This document shows positions 43,451-52,898 of a stretch of 64,000 bases of DNA, one piece after another; position 1 is the stretch's first letter; every line of letters begins with the position of its first letter. A model generated the notes under the pieces. The model saw only the letters and a program-made list of their open reading frames with translations, did not search any database and had not been told where the DNA came from. The DNA lies in the NCBI RefSeq assembly GCF_949820605.1, contig NZ_CATKVU010000006.1:1410501-1474500 (forward strand), in the 5' to 3' direction. A program made the translations under genes and the position numbers. The stretch is from Segatella copri (lineage in GTDB: Bacteria > Bacteroidota > Bacteroidia > Bacteroidales > Bacteroidaceae).

Positions 43451-44350
43451 CTAAATATCTATGTGATAATTATCTCTCAAGTATCTTTTTATCTTCTCTT
43501 TATCATTTCCACACGCCTTCTTAACCTCGAAGATTTTGGCATCTACCAATGTTCGATACCACCAGCCCTGCAGAAAGTCCCATAAGAATCCCTCTTTACC
43601 ATCACGCCATCCTCCTTTCACGATATAGCGATATATAAAGTAGCCAAAAGCTCTCCAGAATAGTGGCATCTTGGCATACTTCGCTTTCTGTGCACGCTTT
43701 TTCTCTACTTCCTCGCCATGATCTTTCTCCAACTTACTTGTATCTGATAGATGATATTCTGCATCTAGCAGGATAGCAGCTTCACGTGATGCATAGTTCT
43801 CGTGCTTGATGGTAAACTGACCGATTGTCAGACGATTGTCATCCACAAACTGATGTTTCATTTCGATGGTTTTACCATCCAAGACTGAGAGATGCTCATC
43901 CATGATACGCTTGTCATAACGAGCCTTACCTGTTCGAAAGATTCTCACGATTCTGATACCATTCACAATACCATGATGAAGTATTTTTCCGCAATAAGCG
44001 CGCGCGAGAGAGAGAGAGAGGGCTGAGACGCCCTCGTCCATTATTGGGAGTTTTTCATTGAGTTCTGCAATGAGATCAGGCATGAGATACTCATCAGCAT
44101 CAAGTCTGAGAATCCATTTTGTATTGATAGACACATTATCTATCAACCAGTTAAATTGTTCTGCCTGATTCCCTGGCCACTCATGTTGTATCACTTCCGC
44201 CCCCATTTCTTTGGCTATTTCGCAGGTTTTATCTTTTGAAAAGCAATCCACGACAATGATTCTTTTAGCAAATTGCTTCACATTCTCTAAACATCTGTGA
44301 ATATGCATTTCCTCGTTATACGTGAGGATTATAGCTGTAATGTCTAGCAT
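43451..44350 (-). CDS. Glycosyltransferase family 2 (WaaE-like) with dinucleotide tract
   Basis: The 299-residue product has ITAIILTYNEEMHIHRCLENV, IIVVDCFSKDKT and ILRLDADEYL, typical of LPS core-type GT2 enzymes. A simple-sequence tract encodes residues about 111-115 (ALSLSLARA): a CT repeat of 15 nt directly followed by alternating GC (44006-44020 and 43999-44005 on the plus strand). A two-base slip would frameshift the protein in its first half, so the tract could switch the gene on and off. It is in frame here. Confidence 0.9.
   Translation of the reverse strand: MLDITAIILTYNEEMHIHRCLENVKQFAKRIIVVDCFSKDKTCEIAKEMGAEVIQHEWPGNQAEQFNWLIDNVSINTKWILRLDADEYLMPDLIAELNEKLPIMDEGVSALSLSLARAYCGKILHHGIVNGIRIVRIFRTGKARYDKRIMDEHLSVLDGKTIEMKHQFVDDNRLTIGQFTIKHENYASREAAILLDAEYHLSDTSKLEKDHGEEVEKKRAQKAKYAKMPLFWRAFGYFIYRYIVKGGWRDGKEGFLWDFLQGWWYRTLVDAKIFEVKKACGNDKEKIKRYLRDNYHIDI
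44006..44020 (-). repeat. Dinucleotide tract inside a glycosyltransferase gene
   Basis: GAGAGAGAGAGAGAG on the plus strand, flanked on the left by CGCGCGC, lies in the coding part of the GT2 gene at 43451-44350. Only this gene in the window has a dinucleotide run of this length. It is a candidate contingency tract. Confidence 0.65.
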
Positions 44351-44355
44351 GATAT

Positions 44356-44925
44356 TTAATCTTTCATTATTCTTTTCTTGATAAACTTAGCAGGATTACC
44401 ACCAACAACAGTCCATGGTTCAACATCTTTATAGACTGATGCAGTAGCACCCACTACAGCATAAGTACCAATATGAACTCCAGGAGCCACAAAAGCTTTA
44501 GCAGCAATCCAAGCATAATCATCTATGATGATTTCCTTCCAAAAGAGTTTGTTATCTTTATACTCATAGTGATGGCTAGCAGTACAAAGATACGAATACT
44601 GGGAAATAACCACTTTATTACCCAAAATAATCCTACCAGGATTATAGATGATTGCATGAGGACCTATACAGGTTCTACAACCTATCACCAAATTCCAAGG
44701 TGCCCAGATAACAGCACTTGCATGCACAACACTACCCTCTCCTATTTGCGCCCCCCAACAACGCAACAGGAAGTTACGCCAATGTTTGAGATATGGTAAA
44801 GCAAAAGGTCTGAATAATAGAACATATACGATGTTCCACAACATGCGATGTATTTTATTTTTCAGCGTAAGGGTGTCTTTATATTTTTCAAACACCTTCT
44901 GAGGTTCTTTTTTTATTTGATCCAT
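44356..44925 (-). CDS. Hexapeptide-repeat acetyltransferase (WcaF/LbH type)
   Basis: The 189-residue product has left-handed beta-helix repeats (VVHASAVIWAPWNLVIG, GPHAIIYNPGRIILGN and IAAKAFVAPGVHIGTYAVVG, in part) and the end motif EPWTVVGGNPAKFIKKR. It would acetylate a sugar of the polysaccharide. Its start overlaps the end of the F420-dehydrogenase-like gene by 13 bp. A remnant of a second such gene end lies at 47390-47467. Confidence 0.88.
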   Translation of the reverse strand: MDQIKKEPQKVFEKYKDTLTLKNKIHRMLWNIVYVLLFRPFALPYLKHWRNFLLRCWGAQIGEGSVVHASAVIWAPWNLVIGCRTCIGPHAIIYNPGRIILGNKVVISQYSYLCTASHHYEYKDNKLFWKEIIIDDYAWIAAKAFVAPGVHIGTYAVVGATASVYKDVEPWTVVGGNPAKFIKKRIMKD

Positions 44926-46130
44926 TTCGCCAGTGATTTAACATGAGATAGAATAGTGGGGGGGGTGATTTTTTTTATCGTATAAAGCACTATTTCTTTC
45001 TTCGTATATTTGAAATATTTTGCAGTTAATTGTTCCCAAGTCAATTGCTTCCACTCTCTTCTGAAAGCCTCTCTTCTAGGAGATGGAACTGCAGGTTTAT
45101 AATATTGTGTATTACTAAATGAAGCCTCCTCGTAACTACGTAATTCATAAACCAATTGATCTTTAATATTTTCAAATAACAACTTTGCCTTATCTGAATT
45201 TAAAGCAAGCATTGATATACCTTTTGTACGTTCAGCATTCTGGCGAAAAGGTTTAACCTTTCCTAATCCCCAAAAGTCAGCAACAGTAAAATCAGCATAT
45301 CTTTGTTCTCCATTTGAAGAACACTTGAAACAATTACTTCTTAAAAATATATTATGTTGGAACCCTATAAAGTAACCATTATTCTCTTTCTCCAATTTAA
45401 CGTCACCACGATGCTTGAAAGTAGCCATCGTATAATACCCAATCTCCTGACCGTCTTTTCTCTTATGTCTAGGAATGTAATCTATTAGCTTATCTTGAAA
45501 TTTCAGCTCCAACCAATTCACATATTTCATAAATACACCTTGTCCAGGTACACCATGGCAGACCAAATCTACGGTATAAAGATTAGGGTAATCTTTTTTC
45601 AAGAAAGAGCGTAATCCTTTAACATGACACCCCGTTCCTGTAAATAACACCCAATCACCATTATCCAATTCTCGTTTGATTTTTCTAAAACAATCTTTTA
45701 CATAACTCTGTACATACTTAGACTTCTGTAGCCTTTTAAGTTCATTGAGGGTACTAGCTTCCTGGTAACATACCGACATATCTTCATCATAAGCAGCACC
45801 CCAAACATGCCCACCTTTTTGAATAATCGCATAAGACAAAGCATAAGCAGCACCGCCAGAAGTGCTTTCCTTCCTAATTTCAGATTCTTTCAACCAACAA
45901 CAATAAACATCAGGCTTTCCATATCGTAAGATAGAATTATGCTTTAATTCAGGGCAAGTTCTTTCACAAAGCCCACATCCTATACAAAACTCAGACGACA
46001 GCTGCGGATGCAATTCTCCACATTCATCTTCTACCATTTGGATAGCGTGTTTCGGACATACATTAAAGCAAGCCGAACAAGCAGTACATTGCTCAGGCTC
46101 ACATAATTGAGGTAATCTTTTATTCTCCAT
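44913..46130 (-). CDS. F420 hydrogenase/dehydrogenase beta-subunit-like iron-sulfur protein of the polysaccharide locus
   Basis: The 405-residue product begins with two 4Fe-4S motifs (CTACSACFNVCP and CIGCGLCERTCP), followed by the Coenzyme F420 hydrogenase/dehydrogenase beta domain (SGGAAYALSYAI, GTGCHVKGLRSF, CHGVPG). Start MENKRLPQ is chosen at 46130; three more residues would extend into the overlap with the upstream gene. Such proteins accompany pyruvyl transferases in many capsule clusters and may reduce a precursor of the pyruvate ketal. A run of eight C (44958-44965 as G on the plus strand) lies at residues about 389-391, so slippage would change the last 15 residues. Confidence 0.85.
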   Translation of the reverse strand: MENKRLPQLCEPEQCTACSACFNVCPKHAIQMVEDECGELHPQLSSEFCIGCGLCERTCPELKHNSILRYGKPDVYCCWLKESEIRKESTSGGAAYALSYAIIQKGGHVWGAAYDEDMSVCYQEASTLNELKRLQKSKYVQSYVKDCFRKIKRELDNGDWVLFTGTGCHVKGLRSFLKKDYPNLYTVDLVCHGVPGQGVFMKYVNWLELKFQDKLIDYIPRHKRKDGQEIGYYTMATFKHRGDVKLEKENNGYFIGFQHNIFLRSNCFKCSSNGEQRYADFTVADFWGLGKVKPFRQNAERTKGISMLALNSDKAKLLFENIKDQLVYELRSYEEASFSNTQYYKPAVPSPRREAFRREWKQLTWEQLTAKYFKYTKKEIVLYTIKKITPPTILSHVKSLAKWIK

Positions 46131-47295
46131 CGATAGCATTCTTTAAAAAATCAACAGACAGCATTCTCTGTTCATTCAACAGTTTGTTAACACGAGAATA
46201 GTCTATCATTTCATTTAATAATGGGTATGGCGAATTCTCTTTTATCATTCTGTCCTCCAATTCTAACATACCCAACAGACTTTGCTGCCTGGAATTATTA
46301 TTTTTTCTATTAGGAATAACTGTATAAAATGGTTTCGAGAAATTAATAGAAAATGCCGTACCATGAAAGGAATTAGTAACCACCCAAGAAGCTTTACCGA
46401 ATAATTCCAGGAATTCTGCAGGACCAGCATCAAGTATATTTTCTATCATATCATCTCGATCTTCACGAGCTGCATTTTTACATATTCTCACCACTTTCAG
46501 ATTTTTCTCTTGAGCTATATGCTTTGCTAGCTCTGCGATATATGGACAAGGAGTCAATTCATATACTAAAACATACTTATCATCTCCATTGTATATTTTA
46601 CTAGCAACAGCATCCCAATCCGTATGGTTTAGCAACAATGTTGGATCTAATACCCATTGAGCTTTTTTACCAGTTAGATGTTCTACCATACCAACTGCGT
46701 TTTTTTCTCTTACACTAATTGCATCAAAATCATTCAGGACCTTTGTATAAAATGGCTTAGCTATTGCCGGAATCTCAGAAACACCAAAACTAGAAGCATA
46801 AGAAACTCGCTTTTTACCTTTAGGAGCAAAAGTCAAGAAGTATGGTTCTAATGATGAATATATTCCAGGATTCCATACCTGATCACTACCCACCATATAA
46901 ATATCGTAATCAAGCCTAGCACCATACAATTCATCAATAGTTTGATAAGTACTTGACAAAGAAGTATTTAACTGATGAAACGAATCAAACCGTTTTTTTC
47001 TTCTTTGTGCAGCATCACTAGCCCTACAACTTTTCAAGCGTGCTAAAAGGGGATAAAAATATTCTTTAGCTTTCTTTAAAAGTCCAACAGGAAACAAAGG
47101 TTTAGACATCTTTGTTTTCTTAAAATCAGGGTTTTTATAAAAGAGATAATCAATAATCTCAGCCTTCCACCCCATCTTCTTCAAGATGGCTTGGGTGGCA
47201 TAGGCCTGGAGCTCGGCACCATAGTTGTTCACTTTCAGAATGGTGATAACTCCAATTTTCTTAGTTCTTTGTTGGGTAGATCCATTTTCTTTCAT
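46120..47295 (-). CDS. Polysaccharide pyruvyl transferase
   Basis: The 391-residue product from ATG 47295 is chosen over an upstream GTG because GGAGG stands 8 nt before it. The N-terminal motif KKIGVITILKVNNYGAELQA and MVGSDQVWNPG, PYFLTFAPKGKKRVSYASSFG (in part) and NSFHGTAFSI are landmarks of the pyruvyl transferase family, which adds a pyruvate ketal to a sugar of a surface polysaccharide. It overlaps the F420-dehydrogenase-like gene by 11 bp, in agreement with a shared step. Confidence 0.92.
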   Translation of the reverse strand: MKENGSTQQRTKKIGVITILKVNNYGAELQAYATQAILKKMGWKAEIIDYLFYKNPDFKKTKMSKPLFPVGLLKKAKEYFYPLLARLKSCRASDAAQRRKKRFDSFHQLNTSLSSTYQTIDELYGARLDYDIYMVGSDQVWNPGIYSSLEPYFLTFAPKGKKRVSYASSFGVSEIPAIAKPFYTKVLNDFDAISVREKNAVGMVEHLTGKKAQWVLDPTLLLNHTDWDAVASKIYNGDDKYVLVYELTPCPYIAELAKHIAQEKNLKVVRICKNAAREDRDDMIENILDAGPAEFLELFGKASWVVTNSFHGTAFSINFSKPFYTVIPNRKNNNSRQQSLLGMLELEDRMIKENSPYPLLNEMIDYSRVNKLLNEQRMLSVDFLKNAIDGE

Positions 47296-47389
47296 CCCGC
47301 AATCCTCCACTCATTATGGAGCATTGCATCGACGGTCCATGGACCGTGGGGTAAACTATAGAGAATTACCCCCTCCTTATTAGTAATAT

Positions 47390-47467
47390 TCATTTTTCTC
47401 ATTTTTAAGTATTTAGCAGGATTGCCACCCACGACAGTCCATGGTTCTATATTCTTGAAAACACTAA
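47390..47467 (-). pseudogene. Remnant of a hexapeptide acetyltransferase C-terminus
   Basis: On the minus strand the reading FSVFKNIEPWTVVGGNPAKY matches the end of the intact acetyltransferase at 44356-44925 (VYKDVEPWTVVGGNPAKF). No N-terminal part is present; the SGNH gene end lies directly upstream. It indicates that genes were lost here. A 16-bp perfect palindrome, ACGGTCCATGGACCGT, lies at 47332-47347 just downstream. Confidence 0.65.
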
Positions 47468-47470
47468 ATA

Positions 47471-48351
47471 TTAAAAGACTTTCTCCATCACCGAGGCCAG
47501 TTTTCTCTGTCCCCTAGCATTGATATGGATATCGTCACGATAGTCGTCGAGGATGAATCCGCAGTCTATGTCTTTGATGAGCTTCACCCCGTTCTTCTTG
47601 CACCAGGCGATAATCTCCTGACCCTGCTCATTATACTTGCCCACCTGCATCTCGGGCTTCTCGGCATGCAGGAACACAACGAGGGGAATGCGTGCGCTGT
47701 CGGCCATTTGCTTCAGCTCATCGAAACCGGGGTTAAACTTCTTTCCGATCTTATGGATGCCCACGTGGGCCAGCACCTTCTGGTCTGGATCCAGATTCTC
47801 CTTCGTCTGCTTGAAGAACTTGCGGATATAGCGAGGGTAGATATATCGGCACACCACCTCCACGATGGCGCAGCAATACTGCCTGTCGGGGTAGCTCTCA
47901 TGTACCCGCACCACGGGTCCGAAGTCAATATTGTCGTGGGCATCGTGTCTGCTCACCAGCAGAAACATCCCCTTGGCATCGAAGAGACCATAGTGGCGCA
48001 GGTAGGCGGCGCAGTTGTCTGGTCCCCAGCTACCCACCGACACATTGAGCATCTGAATGCCTGTTTCGGCAGAGAAAATAGAGGTAGCCAAGCTGTCCTG
48101 CTCGGTCTGCACGCCCCATTTATAACGGAGTCGCCCAGTCCCAACACATGCTTCTTGATGGAATCCACCTCCTCGCTCCTCATGCCATAACGGTTAAAGT
48201 AAAAATTGTTGCCCAACCTCCTTCCGCTCTGCTCGGGCACAGTCATATATTCCCATTCGCTACTCGCCGCATAGAGCGGCATATTTCCAAATCCCCACGC
48301 TGTTCTCAGAACAATCTCCAGGACCACGAGGAGGACCAAACTACCCCCCAT
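47471..48351 (-). pseudogene. SGNH/GDSL hydrolase-like gene, frameshifted
   Basis: The N-terminal frame (from MGGSLVLLVVLEIVLRTAWG, a membrane anchor) reads VLGLGDSVINGA, a GDS-type motif, and then loses the frame. The C-terminal frame continues as VQTEQDSLATSIFSAETGI up to the D-x-x-H-like motif DDIHINARGQRKLA (catalytic Asp/His). The shift falls at the run of four C at 48114-48117. One more base there would restore one open frame of about 290 codons. Such proteins often edit O-acetyl groups on polysaccharides. A sequencing error or phase variation is also possible. Confidence 0.7.
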
Positions 48352-48403
48352 AAATCAAGAATCTATGGTATTTCTTCATTATTCAATGTCTGTATTTTTT
48401 CGA

Positions 48404-49531
48404 TTATTCATACACGAACCCAGGTTTTTCACCACCGTTCAGCAGCCAAGAATAGAGTTGTTTCATTTGTTTGGCTACAGCTTCTATTGCATATTTTTCC
48501 ATCACCAATCGTTTGCCTCTTTCTCCCATTTCATGAAGTTCTTCTGCTGACAAATCTAAAGCCTTATCAACAGCTGAAGTTATTTCTTTTTGAGAATAGT
48601 TAACCCACCAACCACAATGAAAGTCGGCAAGATCTTTCCATGGTGCCCCCTTTGTTGCAATACAAGGAATTCCACGTACTAAGCCCTCTACAATTACATT
48701 TCCAAAGTTTTCGAACTCACTTGGCATAGCCAGTACAGAAATACTTGATAATGTATCTTCTTTTTCCGTACCAGAGATGAAGCCAGTAAACCTCACATTA
48801 TCAAGTTTGAGGCGATTACATTCATCTTTTAAAAATTGAAAATATTGCTCATCCCCGCCACCAATTATAACAAGTTCTGCTCCAGTAGTTTTATTCTTCA
48901 AAGCATCCCAAGCATAAATTAAGCTCTCAATATTCTTTCGCTTTGACACTCTTCCTAAATAACCCAATCTAAAGACCTTATCTTTCTTTTCAGGATGCTT
49001 CTCAATCTTAACAGGATTAGGTATTACAGCAATAGGTGAAGTAACGCCAATATCACGACAATAATTCATTTCATCCTCACAAGTTACATGGACACAAGCT
49101 GCTTGATTTAAATCTTTAAGAAGTCGAAGTTTCAACGATAGTTTTTTAAACCAAGTCTTACCATTCATGATGGCTTGTGGATAAAGCATACCTCTTGGCG
49201 TAATAATGTAAGGTTTATGCTTCTCACGGGCTACATCCACTAATGCGTAGGTATTATATTGCCAAACACCTTGAGCTTGATAGATATCAAACTCTCCGCA
49301 CTCTCTAATGGATTGCTTATAAGAAGGTGAATAACCTATGACTGGTACACATGAACGCTTTGCAAAATGCATAGGCACATCTGTTCCTATCAATTTTCCA
49401 TTATTACCAAACTCAAAACCCAACAATTCGGTTTTAACGCCAATAGCATTTAAACCTTTCATCGTATGATATGTACTAAATGCCGGTCCTCCAGCATTCA
49501 CGTTTAATGTACCAGTGTATAATATTCTCAT
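48404..49531 (-). CDS. Glycosyltransferase family 4
   Basis: The 375-residue product starts with MRILYTGTLNVNAGGPAFST, the N-terminal Rossmann domain of GT4 enzymes. The C-terminal donor-binding domain has LGYLGRVSKRKNIESLIYAW and the E-x7-E motif region PSEFENFGNVIVEGLVRGIP. It transfers a sugar in building the polysaccharide. It is 5 bp after the CapK-like gene. Confidence 0.92.
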   Translation of the reverse strand: MRILYTGTLNVNAGGPAFSTYHTMKGLNAIGVKTELLGFEFGNNGKLIGTDVPMHFAKRSCVPVIGYSPSYKQSIRECGEFDIYQAQGVWQYNTYALVDVAREKHKPYIITPRGMLYPQAIMNGKTWFKKLSLKLRLLKDLNQAACVHVTCEDEMNYCRDIGVTSPIAVIPNPVKIEKHPEKKDKVFRLGYLGRVSKRKNIESLIYAWDALKNKTTGAELVIIGGGDEQYFQFLKDECNRLKLDNVRFTGFISGTEKEDTLSSISVLAMPSEFENFGNVIVEGLVRGIPCIATKGAPWKDLADFHCGWWVNYSQKEITSAVDKALDLSAEELHEMGERGKRLVMEKYAIEAVAKQMKQLYSWLLNGGEKPGFVYE

Positions 49532-49536
49532 TAGTC

Positions 49537-50829
49537 TTACAATCTAATAACAAGCGGTGTTTTCCCACCTTTATTCTTATTCAATTCATCTACTTGTTTT
49601 ATCACAATGTCACAATCATTCAAATTAGGAACAACTGCTTGAAGCTTTTTTAGAACACTATTGAAATCATTTTCATCAAGATGTCTTAAAGCTACTAATA
49701 AAATCTCAAGTGAATTTCCTTTCACTAACAATTGATGCGAAATCAATCCTTCAAGATGTTCTACACAAGCTTCAATTAGCATCGCAAAGAAAGAGACCCC
49801 ATTATCAAGAGTTACTATATCAGTAGGTCGCCCCAAGATAGTGTTAATATTCAATATAGAATCTAGGTTTTCACCTTCTGGAACGTCCAAATAGTCACCT
49901 ATATCATAACGTATAAGAGGAAAATAATTCTTAGACAACTTTGTTACAAGATTTCTAATTTTACCATTACTATCTTTTTTCCCTTGCAGCAAATGGGACG
50001 TCCAAAATGTTTTATAGCAATTACAATCATTTACTGTATAAGCCATAACACCACATTCGACACTGCCATACTCCATACATAAAGGACAACTAAAGAAATC
50101 TCGAATTTCTTCTTTTTCCTTATATGAAAGAGGACCAGCTGTACACAAAACAAGTTTAGGATGATTTTTTACCCCTATTTTTTTATTACAACGAACAAAA
50201 GAAAGAACACTACTAGAATATCCTATAACAAAAGCAGGTTTGAATTTTTCATATTTCTTCAATGCAGCCATCATTGCTGACTCAGATGTATCATAAGCTG
50301 AAATTCGTTTATATCCAAGAATTATATCTTTAACACGTCGAATTATTATATTCTTGATACGAGTCAACCCTTTACCATAAAGATGATGATGCCCCCAAAT
50401 TAGGAATGTTTTATCATCTGGCAATATTCCGTTAGCAGCCCTACCAATCCACATATTAGATTGCGTTTCCTCATCATGCCAAACAGGCAGATTTAAAGGA
50501 ACTCCCGTAGAACCAGAAGTTATAACTTTCCCCGTAGGAGGAACATCTCTCTTTACATACTTTATTTCTTCTAAAATATCTTTTTTGGTAAGTACAGGCC
50601 AATTATCAAGTTCTGAAAGAGAAGATATAAAATCCGGTAGTTTGTATCTATACTTCCATTCTTTATAGATTTTTACATTATGAAAAGCATCATTCCATAC
50701 CTCATTAAACTTTTCAACTTGATACTTCTCTATAGCTAGATTTTTTTCAAATAAGCAAGCCGCTTTTTTGAGAATTTTAGCATAGGTAGTATGCAATAAT
50801 ATATAGGAAAGATTTACTAACATTAGCAT
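49537..50829 (-). CDS. CapK-like adenylate-forming enzyme (phenylacetate-CoA ligase family)
   Basis: The 430-residue product has VITSGSTGVPLNLPVW (the P-loop-like adenylation motif), CMEYGSVECGVMAY and LIRYDIGDYLDVPEG, typical of the phenylacetate-CoA ligase/CapK family. CapK-type members in capsule clusters are thought to activate a carboxylic acid that modifies a sugar. The substrate is not known. Confidence 0.88.
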   Translation of the reverse strand: MLMLVNLSYILLHTTYAKILKKAACLFEKNLAIEKYQVEKFNEVWNDAFHNVKIYKEWKYRYKLPDFISSLSELDNWPVLTKKDILEEIKYVKRDVPPTGKVITSGSTGVPLNLPVWHDEETQSNMWIGRAANGILPDDKTFLIWGHHHLYGKGLTRIKNIIIRRVKDIILGYKRISAYDTSESAMMAALKKYEKFKPAFVIGYSSSVLSFVRCNKKIGVKNHPKLVLCTAGPLSYKEKEEIRDFFSCPLCMEYGSVECGVMAYTVNDCNCYKTFWTSHLLQGKKDSNGKIRNLVTKLSKNYFPLIRYDIGDYLDVPEGENLDSILNINTILGRPTDIVTLDNGVSFFAMLIEACVEHLEGLISHQLLVKGNSLEILLVALRHLDENDFNSVLKKLQAVVPNLNDCDIVIKQVDELNKNKGGKTPLVIRL

Positions 50830-50858
50830 TAATAATTAACATAAAAATTGATACGAAA

Positions 50859-51659
50859 TTAAATAATCTTACCCTTTAACTTTGCATTATAATACCAGGT
50901 ATACTTTTTACACGTAAATACTTTTATTATAGCATTTAAAGTAGTCATAAACTTATTATGAATCAAAGGGTGTTTAGATTCTAACAATCTTGTTTGTTGA
51001 ATTTTCTTGGGATTGGTAGTTTTAGCATTAAATCCTTCATCCGTTGTTTTAGAACCTTTATGTATTCTAAAAGCATAAAAGAAATAATGTAACCTTTCAA
51101 ACTTATAGCCCATATCCATAAATTGATACCATAAATCAGTATCCATGGCATAATACAATTCTAAATCAAATTTATTACTACTTTCAAACAAGGATCGATG
51201 ATAAATTGAAGTTGGTGCATTGACTTCCGGTCCAACATATTTTATAAAAATATTCTTCCAACATGTACCATAATTAACAAATTGAATCTTTCGATTAATA
51301 TCGATAAAAATCGTATCAAAAGTAAGCCATTTACATTTTGGATGTTTGTCTAAATATTCACCAGCAGCTTTCAAAGCACCTGGTAAAAGTAAATCATCAG
51401 CATTTAGCCAAAAGAAAAAATCACCTTTTGCATGAGCAAATCCCTTATTAAAAGCGTCGCTCTGTCCTTTATCTTTCTCAGAACACCACCACGCAAATTT
51501 ATCCTTATATTCTAACAAAATCTGTTTACTTTCATCAGAACTATCTGCATCAACCATAATTACCTCAAAATCGGTATAATTTTGTGAAAATACAGATTCT
51601 AGACACTGTTTTAATAGCGTACCGCTATTAAAATTTGCAATAACAATACTAAACTTCAT
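50859..51659 (-). CDS. Glycosyltransferase family 2
   Basis: The 266-residue product begins MKFSIVIANFNSGTLLKQCL and has IMVDADSSDESKQIL and FWLNADDLLLPGALKAA (D-x-D). It is a GT-A-fold enzyme of the locus. Its start overlaps the Wzy-like gene by 11 bp. Confidence 0.9.
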   Translation of the reverse strand: MKFSIVIANFNSGTLLKQCLESVFSQNYTDFEVIMVDADSSDESKQILLEYKDKFAWWCSEKDKGQSDAFNKGFAHAKGDFFFWLNADDLLLPGALKAAGEYLDKHPKCKWLTFDTIFIDINRKIQFVNYGTCWKNIFIKYVGPEVNAPTSIYHRSLFESSNKFDLELYYAMDTDLWYQFMDMGYKFERLHYFFYAFRIHKGSKTTDEGFNAKTTNPKKIQQTRLLESKHPLIHNKFMTTLNAIIKVFTCKKYTWYYNAKLKGKII

Positions 51660-52896
51660 TTCCTTGATCTTTATTCATTTTGGTTAAACTAATACTATAA
51701 ATTACTAACATTATACTTAGGCCATAACCAATTCTTCCTCCAAACGGAGAAAAAAATATATCCCAAAGCATATTTAAACAGGAATATAAAGTAACAGCTA
51801 ATAAAGAATTACTAGCATCACTCAACATTCCCTTTAATGCCATAACAGTCAATTTAATTATATATATCCAAAAAGGAACAGTAAAAATCCCATATACTAT
51901 CCACCAATCAAGAATAGTAGAGTGTCCCATAAGACTCTTATTTGAAGAAATCGAAATATTCATAAACTGAGCGTATTCCCGTCTTATTTCTTCGTTATCA
52001 GCAACTTCTTTTCCAGAATCTTTTAGACCACCTAATGGATGATGGGATAAAGCAATAATTCCACGCATTGACCATGAACGCGAACTGGCAATACCTCCTT
52101 TTTTCTTTTCTTGCACTTCATATTTCCATTTACCATATTCACCTAAAGCACCAGACTTTGCCATATAGCCATATCCTTTATATGTCATTAATAATACTAA
52201 GGCAAGCATACACCCCCAGGAAGCAATTTTACCTACAGAAACACTTATATTATTTTTATCTACATAATAAATCAAATATAAAAAGAAATCATGAATAACT
52301 AGCATCAAACATAAATGTCTTGAATTTCCCATCAAGCATAAAAGCGCTAATATGAGATTCAATAAAAATAACAACTTTATATTTCGACAATAATAATATG
52401 CATTTACAACATAAGCTAAATAACAGATTGTATATGCATAGAAATCATCCTGAAATTGTTGAAAATCATCTCCTCTTTGACCTACAACATAGTCAGAAAA
52501 TTGCACGAAAAACAGATTCACAATTATATTTGACAATCCATAACCTAAGGTAAAAGGGACTATTCCATGTTGGTCGTTTATTAACATATCCCTAAAAAAG
52601 AAAAAGGAAAATGGAAGCAATATTATTGTTCCAACATATTTAACTATTTCTATATCAGAAGACCCATTTAGCAAACTTGAAATCAAAGCTGAAGTAATCG
52701 CTAATCCTAAAAATATTAGAACTTTTCTAAGTTTATCATCAATAATAGATTTTCCAAATGATATACGACCACTTAAGGCCAACCATGCAACGTATAGAAT
52801 AATTAAAATCTCTCCAAAAGATATTATTCCAAATACTCTTGTTAAAAAGAAGGATAATAATCCTACCAGGAAATAAAATACATTCAGTACTTTCAT
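51649..52896 (-). CDS. O-antigen/capsule polymerase (Wzy-like)
   Basis: The 415-residue product has about ten hydrophobic segments with a long polar loop at about residues 260-320 (RSWSMRGIIALSHHPLGG), the usual layout of Wzy polymerases. There is little family-wide sequence conservation, so the call rests on topology and place next to wzx and glycosyltransferases. It would join lipid-linked repeat units in the periplasm. A/T-rich coding contrasts with the flanking housekeeping genes. Confidence 0.75.
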   Translation of the reverse strand: MKVLNVFYFLVGLLSFFLTRVFGIISFGEILIILYVAWLALSGRISFGKSIIDDKLRKVLIFLGLAITSALISSLLNGSSDIEIVKYVGTIILLPFSFFFFRDMLINDQHGIVPFTLGYGLSNIIVNLFFVQFSDYVVGQRGDDFQQFQDDFYAYTICYLAYVVNAYYYCRNIKLLFLLNLILALLCLMGNSRHLCLMLVIHDFFLYLIYYVDKNNISVSVGKIASWGCMLALVLLMTYKGYGYMAKSGALGEYGKWKYEVQEKKKGGIASSRSWSMRGIIALSHHPLGGLKDSGKEVADNEEIRREYAQFMNISISSNKSLMGHSTILDWWIVYGIFTVPFWIYIIKLTVMALKGMLSDASNSLLAVTLYSCLNMLWDIFFSPFGGRIGYGLSIMLVIYSISLTKMNKDQGNEV

Positions 52897-52898
52897 AA

